A DNA stretch of 64,000 nt from Phoenix dactylifera (lineage: Eukaryota; Streptophyta; Magnoliopsida; Arecales; Arecaceae), in the NCBI RefSeq assembly GCF_009389715.1, contig NC_052394.1, forward strand, positions 20,710,899 to 20,774,898, in the 5' to 3' direction. Each line of letters begins with the position of its first letter. Within the stretch, counting starts at the first letter, position 1. Under the pieces are notes generated by a model that was not told the origin of the DNA, made no database searches, and saw nothing but the letters and a program-made list of their open reading frames with translations. The position numbers and the translations under genes are program-made. This document shows positions 59,501 through 64,000 of the stretch, piece after piece.

Positions 59501-62211
59501 ACATGGATACGACACGATGTGGATACACCAATATGGGAAATCTTAACAAAAGGTAGGGCACAATACAGCTAGGATATGTCAAGAAATATATACAGGCATG
59601 CATACATATATGCATATATACATATACTTACATATATATATATATGTATATATGTATATGTATATATTTGTGTATATTTTTTTTTATACCTTCATGCATG
59701 CATACATATATACACACACATAATTCTGTGAAAGTTTTTGAAGTAACAAAAATAGGATTTAAATCAATGCATTTTGATGCTGAGTTAAGCCACAAGTGCC
59801 ACTTGGTCATAGGCTTTCTCCATGTTCCATGCTCAACTACAAATTATACTCTTCAGCTGACACCTTTTCTGAAATTGATTCTTTCCAAAATCTGCCTTCC
59901 TCTAATAGAGCATCTGTGAGATATGACAGTCAAGGATATTTGCTGCCATGTAATGCAGAAAAATGATCATCTGTCGGAAACTGACATGATTCAGCATTCA
60001 GACATGATACTTGTTACCACCATTTTAGAAATGCACTCATTACATGTGAAACTAGGTATACAGAAGATGACAACTGTGGGGAATGTGTTCTCCAGGGGCA
60101 ACTGAGTTTCCTTCTTTAAAACTGGAAACCAGATATTCAATCTTTAGATGCGGGCAAGTGAGCTGAGGAAAGCAACCATCATGGCCATTTACAAGGTGCA
60201 CCCATTATAAATAACACCAAGGAAGTTGCTGTATCTAAAATACGACCAGCCATGGGCAACATTTTCACCGAGGGTCAACTTTAAATATAGCAACTATAAT
60301 TGTGAACTGGATCCTGTTTTGCTTTGTCTTTTAGCTCAAGTATTGTCAAGATGAGATCATGGCTGAGAACTATGAGAAATGATTATAAAATCCTGAATTT
60401 ATCTATTTTGCATTGCCACATAGGGTTTGAAAATCTTACTATTCCATTCATTAGAATGAGTGCTACATTCTGCATATATATGTGATATATATACCCCCCT
60501 ATCTCTATCTGTGTATGTGTGTTTGTGTGTGCGTGTTTCAAAAAACCTCCAATTCTTGACATTTCTTCCAAAGTGCCTGGTGTCCCAGCATGTGATGGTC
60601 TCTCATATGCATTGCGTATGTCTTATTCTCATAATATGATATTGAGGGTTCTCCAACGTGACTTCCTGATTGTTCAACAAAACTTGCATCAAGGAGTCAT
60701 GCACCTTTTCTACAGTTTAGAAGGGATAAAAAAACTTCTTTCTTTTTCAGTTTGCCCTTTTTGGAAGATTATAAATGCACTTGTTCTTTTTAAGATTACG
60801 TTTGCCTCATGATATATGTCAATTTGTTTATTAAATCTTGATTAGGATGACATTCGTCATAAATTAAAACACCATGCATATATTATCGAATGGGATCAAA
60901 ACCTTCTGCAGGATCTTGTGTCCCATCATTCACATCAATAAAAAATGGGTAAGTCATGTGACCACAATCGTCCGATAGATATTGCCTTCAGTTAGATGCG
61001 TTGCATGTGATAGAATCAAAGTCATCCATAAACCCGGTCATATGCATCAGTCCTACCAAATACTTATATATTTCTGCATAAAATACTTTTCATAACTCCG
61101 CAACGACACCATCATATGATGGTTCACCTACTGCCAGAGGATAATCTACTAATTTAATCTATTTATGCGTTAAAAAGATCATAAATCCATCCTTATTTTA
61201 CAGTTGCACTATGATCTAAAACAAATACTTAAAAGAGACAAACACAAGGAGTACATTAATAAGGAGGACTGTGGAGTGCATGTAGCAAGTTCCTTTCCGA
61301 AGACGATAATGCCCAATGCACTCTCTTCTTTTGGATACACTTCCCTCTTCCATGCACATGGATGCATGCATGAACGTTCCCTTTTAGGTAGTTATAATTA
61401 CTCCATATAGCACATTATCTGAAACGGTAATTGTTAACTCATTTTTACTGGTTGTCATTTGTATCTTTCTCTCACATTTTTTCTAGTATCTACATGAAGG
61501 ATCTTTATGGAAATTTTGATATGCTTTGTCTGAATGCTGTTTAGCACGTTGACAGTGCCTCTCACTCTGGGGTTTGCATTTACTTAATGAAGCAGGAGGC
61601 ATTTACTTAATGAGCAGGAGACTTCAGTGGTGAATTGTAGCATAGATTCACTTGATGTATGTTTGATGTTGTTAAAATGGTTGTCCTTTTACATGTTTCA
61701 TGATTGTTTTAGCATGCTTTTGTAGGCCAGATCTTGGTCCCTTGAAGGATCACTTAAGTCAAAAAATTTATTTGGCTATGGTGATATTTGGGATGCTTCC
61801 GGGGCTTATGGTTGGGACCAAGCATCAGAGATAAGTGCTGGATTGTCCTTGCCCAGACTCAAAGCAATGTCGACTCCTCTTGTCGCTCGAGTTTCATTAC
61901 TTTCTCAAGATTGGCTGAAGTACTCATCATATAAAGAACGTCTTTTGGGCCTATCTTTTGGTCTGCTTTCCACTACACGCCATAACTTGGCTTACAATCT
62001 TACATGGCGTACCCTAACCGATCCAACTGGCATGGCATCCAAATCAGTAAGGAGGTTGTTAGGGCATAGTCTTCTCTCCTCAATAAAATACACGTATAAG
62101 ATTGATCGCAGAGATTCACATTTGAGACCAACTCGTGGATATGCTTTTCTCTCTAGTACTCAAGTTGGTGGTCTTGGACCAGATAGTAAGAGTTTACGAT
62201 TTATTCGGCAG
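56570..62211 (+). CDS. SAM50: SAM50/OMP85 mitochondrial outer-membrane assembly protein (first two coding exons)
   Basis: Exons 56570-57091 (174 codons, donor GTACGA) and 61726-62211 (162 codons, donor GTACAA) join in phase 0. The N terminus is acidic and low-complexity (residues 1-60). A single POTRA-like domain follows at about 75-168 (VRLRVHDVVIKGNAKTKDSV, RLRRMEVFDSVSITLDAGPS, VIIDVVEAKPLTGDIGIFT). The second exon begins the 16-strand barrel (SWSLEGSLKSKNLFGYGDIW, SLRPTRGYAFLSSTQVGGLG). This matches plant SAM50 (At5g05520/At3g11070), which inserts beta-barrel proteins into the mitochondrial outer membrane. One POTRA and this barrel type fit SAM50 better than TOC75 or OEP80. The remaining exons, starting with an EIDLRYAVPLG-like stretch, are not in the window. 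Intron 1 is 4.6 kb and contains only simple repeats that I recognise. Confidence 0.93.
59587..59722. repeat. TA/CA-rich compound microsatellite in SAM50 intron 1
   Basis: Alternating CATATA, TATATA and CACACA units, with GCATGCATACATATA at both ends (59596 and 59696), form an irregular simple-sequence block. Confidence 0.85.
60468..60537. repeat. Simple-sequence block in SAM50 intron 1
   Basis: ATATATGTGATATATATAC followed by a TCTATCTCTATCTGTG stretch and a GT-rich run (GTGTGTTTGTGTGTGCGTG). It is unremarkable apart from length variability. Confidence 0.75.
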
Positions 62212-64000
62212 GTACAATGCTCTACCTTTTCTTTATTTTTAAAATGAAGTTCCCTGGATAAATTTGATTGCCTTACATTCTCTACAAATCTATTGACAAA
62301 GTTTGAACTTGTAAAAATAACTTATTTGTCACACGAAGGTATGCTAGTGTTTAATTGTGGGTCATAGACTGCAATTTTCTGAGGTTGATTATGTTCTAGC
62401 TTTTTATTTTGGATGTCTACAACTGTGAAACAATACCATACTACTGCAGATATTGTGCATGTGCTTCGTGTACGTGGGTTGGAACCTGTTAATTTGCAAA
62501 CAATTTTAGTCACTAGCTTTGGACTTCAGTCAAGGATGAAATTCCTTTGCATTCTACTGCCTTACAGTTTCTTTTTTATGATGGTTGAGTTTCACAAAGC
62601 TCATATAGATATGTATAACAATTGTACTTAATTTGCGGTTTATTCTCTTGAAAGTCACTGCTGTATATGGTCATGCTAGTTGGGATCTGAGCTAGATGAT
62701 AGTGATCTTGTAGCTCACAATTTCCATGTCTCTTGATTTTTTTCTTGTACCCAAGTCTCTTGAGTGGCTTATTGTGATTTTGTTATTATCAATGAAGAGT
62801 GGTCTAGGTTTTATCAAGGAATCTACTTACTATTTTACATGGACATGTGAATTGTGTAAACTCTAGTTGAGATGAGCATTACACCTTTGTCACGCTACCT
62901 TCTTTGATACACTAATGTGCGAAGCTAAATAGGTGCTTTCCTCAGACTTTGTTTTCCTGCAGTTAAGGATTACATAACTTCTGGAACTAGTACTTGCCCT
63001 AGTGGTCAAACCCCTCTACTTAGCATCCAGAGATTGTGGGTTCGATTCCTAGATAGTGGCATGGTGCATCCTAAAAAATATGGACCTGGGTAATTATAGT
63101 GTGGGTGGGTCTTCCATCTTCTCTCAATGAGAAAAGTATTTGATAACTGCCATATGCAGGGTATTATAAAATCAAAATTGACATTTTCTAGCCTTGGTTA
63201 TATTTTTTGATCCTTCGTTCTCCTTTTCCTCAGAATATATTGATAATTTACAACATGTATTCTTAAAAGAATATGAAAGTTAAGGAAGTAAGAAATCAAA
63301 TGATGTACTGGTAAAGTTAGAAGGAAACATATACATCAAAAAGAGTGTAAAACATGTAAAAATTCTAGTTGTTGGGGGAGATAGAATGCTGAAGATGGCA
63401 TGGGTAATCCGACATTCATGTTGACAAAAGAGTTCACCATGTTTTCATGTTAGCCTGCATTTTACATCTCCACTTGAGGTAGACAAGCAAGAAAATTCAT
63501 GACCAGAGAGTGGCTATGGCACTATTTGAAGACCTTATAACAAGTTTAAAACCTAGCCTACTTGAGTTGGTAGAGCAGTGCAAAACATTCCAGCACAGAA
63601 GAAATTAGTAGAAGTTTAGTAGAAGATAATTCGAGTGAATAATTTGAGATGATGAAGTGGATGAAGCAATTTGAAGACATCATTGTGGACAAGGACACAG
63701 AAAAGCTTCATTTCACATATAGAGCATGAGATTATTTCTGGTCACAAAGTTAGAAAAGAGCAGAATGCCAATTCATATCTAAAATATAAAATATAGATAA
63801 TAAATGAACAAGTATATAGTGCTATACTGGGTCACCTGCCAACCCGTTCCCGGCAACCAAATATGGCTTAGGCCATATATAACCAGGAAATGGCGAAAAC
63901 TGTTTAGACCATCGATCAAGGTGGTTGGCTGTTCAAATTAGCTGGTCAGATGGCCGATAAACCATACCAGTCCCTAATCTCAAAACCTGAAAACCCTATA
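62212..64000 (+). other. Intron 2 of the SAM50 gene (runs off the window)
   Basis: After the GTACAA donor no further SAM50 exon is visible. The stretch holds a second-family SINE-like element at 62979-63136, and a CG-richer segment at 63830-64000 that may be the edge of another repeat. Confidence 0.6.
62979..63136 (+). mobile_element. SINE-like element, second family, in SAM50 intron 2
   Basis: The element reads TACTTGCCCTAGTGGTCAAA (A-box-like), then TTAGCATCCAGAG, and has an intact B box GTGGGTTCGATTCC near 63038-63051. The body ATATGGACCTGGGTAATTA and GTGTGGGTGGGT aligns with the copy at 25093. It ends CTTCTCTCAATGAGAAAA. This is the best-preserved member in the window. Confidence 0.65.

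Noticed and set aside
63550-63600. GAGTTGGTAGAGCA, which resembles a tRNA A box
   Set aside because: No B box or cloverleaf can be formed downstream, so I do not call a tRNA gene.
1-64000. CRISPR arrays, operons, ribosomal RNA genes or organellar DNA
   Set aside because: No regular spacer-repeat arrays, rRNA or organelle-like gene clusters are visible. The window is ordinary plant nuclear DNA.

Overview
This is a 64 kb piece of plant nuclear DNA, probably from a commelinid monocot and perhaps a palm. Two features point to a monocot: coding starts are very GC-rich (the VAPYRIN-like, glutaredoxin-like and SAM50-like first exons) while their surroundings are AT-rich, and several introns run to 3-5 kb, filled with transposable-element debris. 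The palm suggestion is inference only. No bacterial, organellar or viral block is visible, and I recognise no LTR retrotransposon.

I support six host genes and one host pseudogene. From left to right: first exon of a VAPYRIN-like MSP/ankyrin gene (minus, 838-1761, continuing off the left edge); a broken duplicate of an LMBR1-like membrane protein gene (plus, 6020-6862); an intronless glutaredoxin-domain/Cys-rich gene (plus, 10994-11698); a nine-exon LRR receptor-like pseudokinase of the MALE DISCOVERER/MRH1 family (plus, 17362-27508, 616 aa); a six-exon BMF3-like Mad3/BUB1-homology spindle-checkpoint gene (minus, 33007-39817, 590 aa by my splice model); importin beta-1 (minus, 44890-47615, 875 aa); a DUF688 gene (minus, 51268-52419); and the first two coding exons of SAM50/OMP85 (plus, 56570-62211, continuing off the right edge). 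In all three multi-exon reconstructions that are complete, the exon lengths sum to a multiple of three.

The gaps and introns hold a varied repeat population: three copies of a tRNA-derived SINE (two with perfect 15-bp target-site duplications), a second degenerate SINE-like family, three decayed LINEs (one bounded by an 18-bp duplication), a 1.4-kb hAT-like element with an 8-bp duplication in an intron of the receptor gene, and a non-autonomous Mutator-type element with 49-bp terminal inverted repeats, a 9-bp duplication and a near-perfect internal hairpin of about 104 bp. A 110-bp tandem repeat lies immediately beside the Mutator element.

The genes do not form a single pathway. The main points of interest are the hairpin-bearing Mutator element, the SINE inserted 48 bp upstream of the BMF3-like start codon, internal repeats and an unexplained coding-like tail at the end of the BMF3-like gene, and possible deep microsynteny between the BMF3-like and SAM50 genes. 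I found no evidence of a wholly new biological system.
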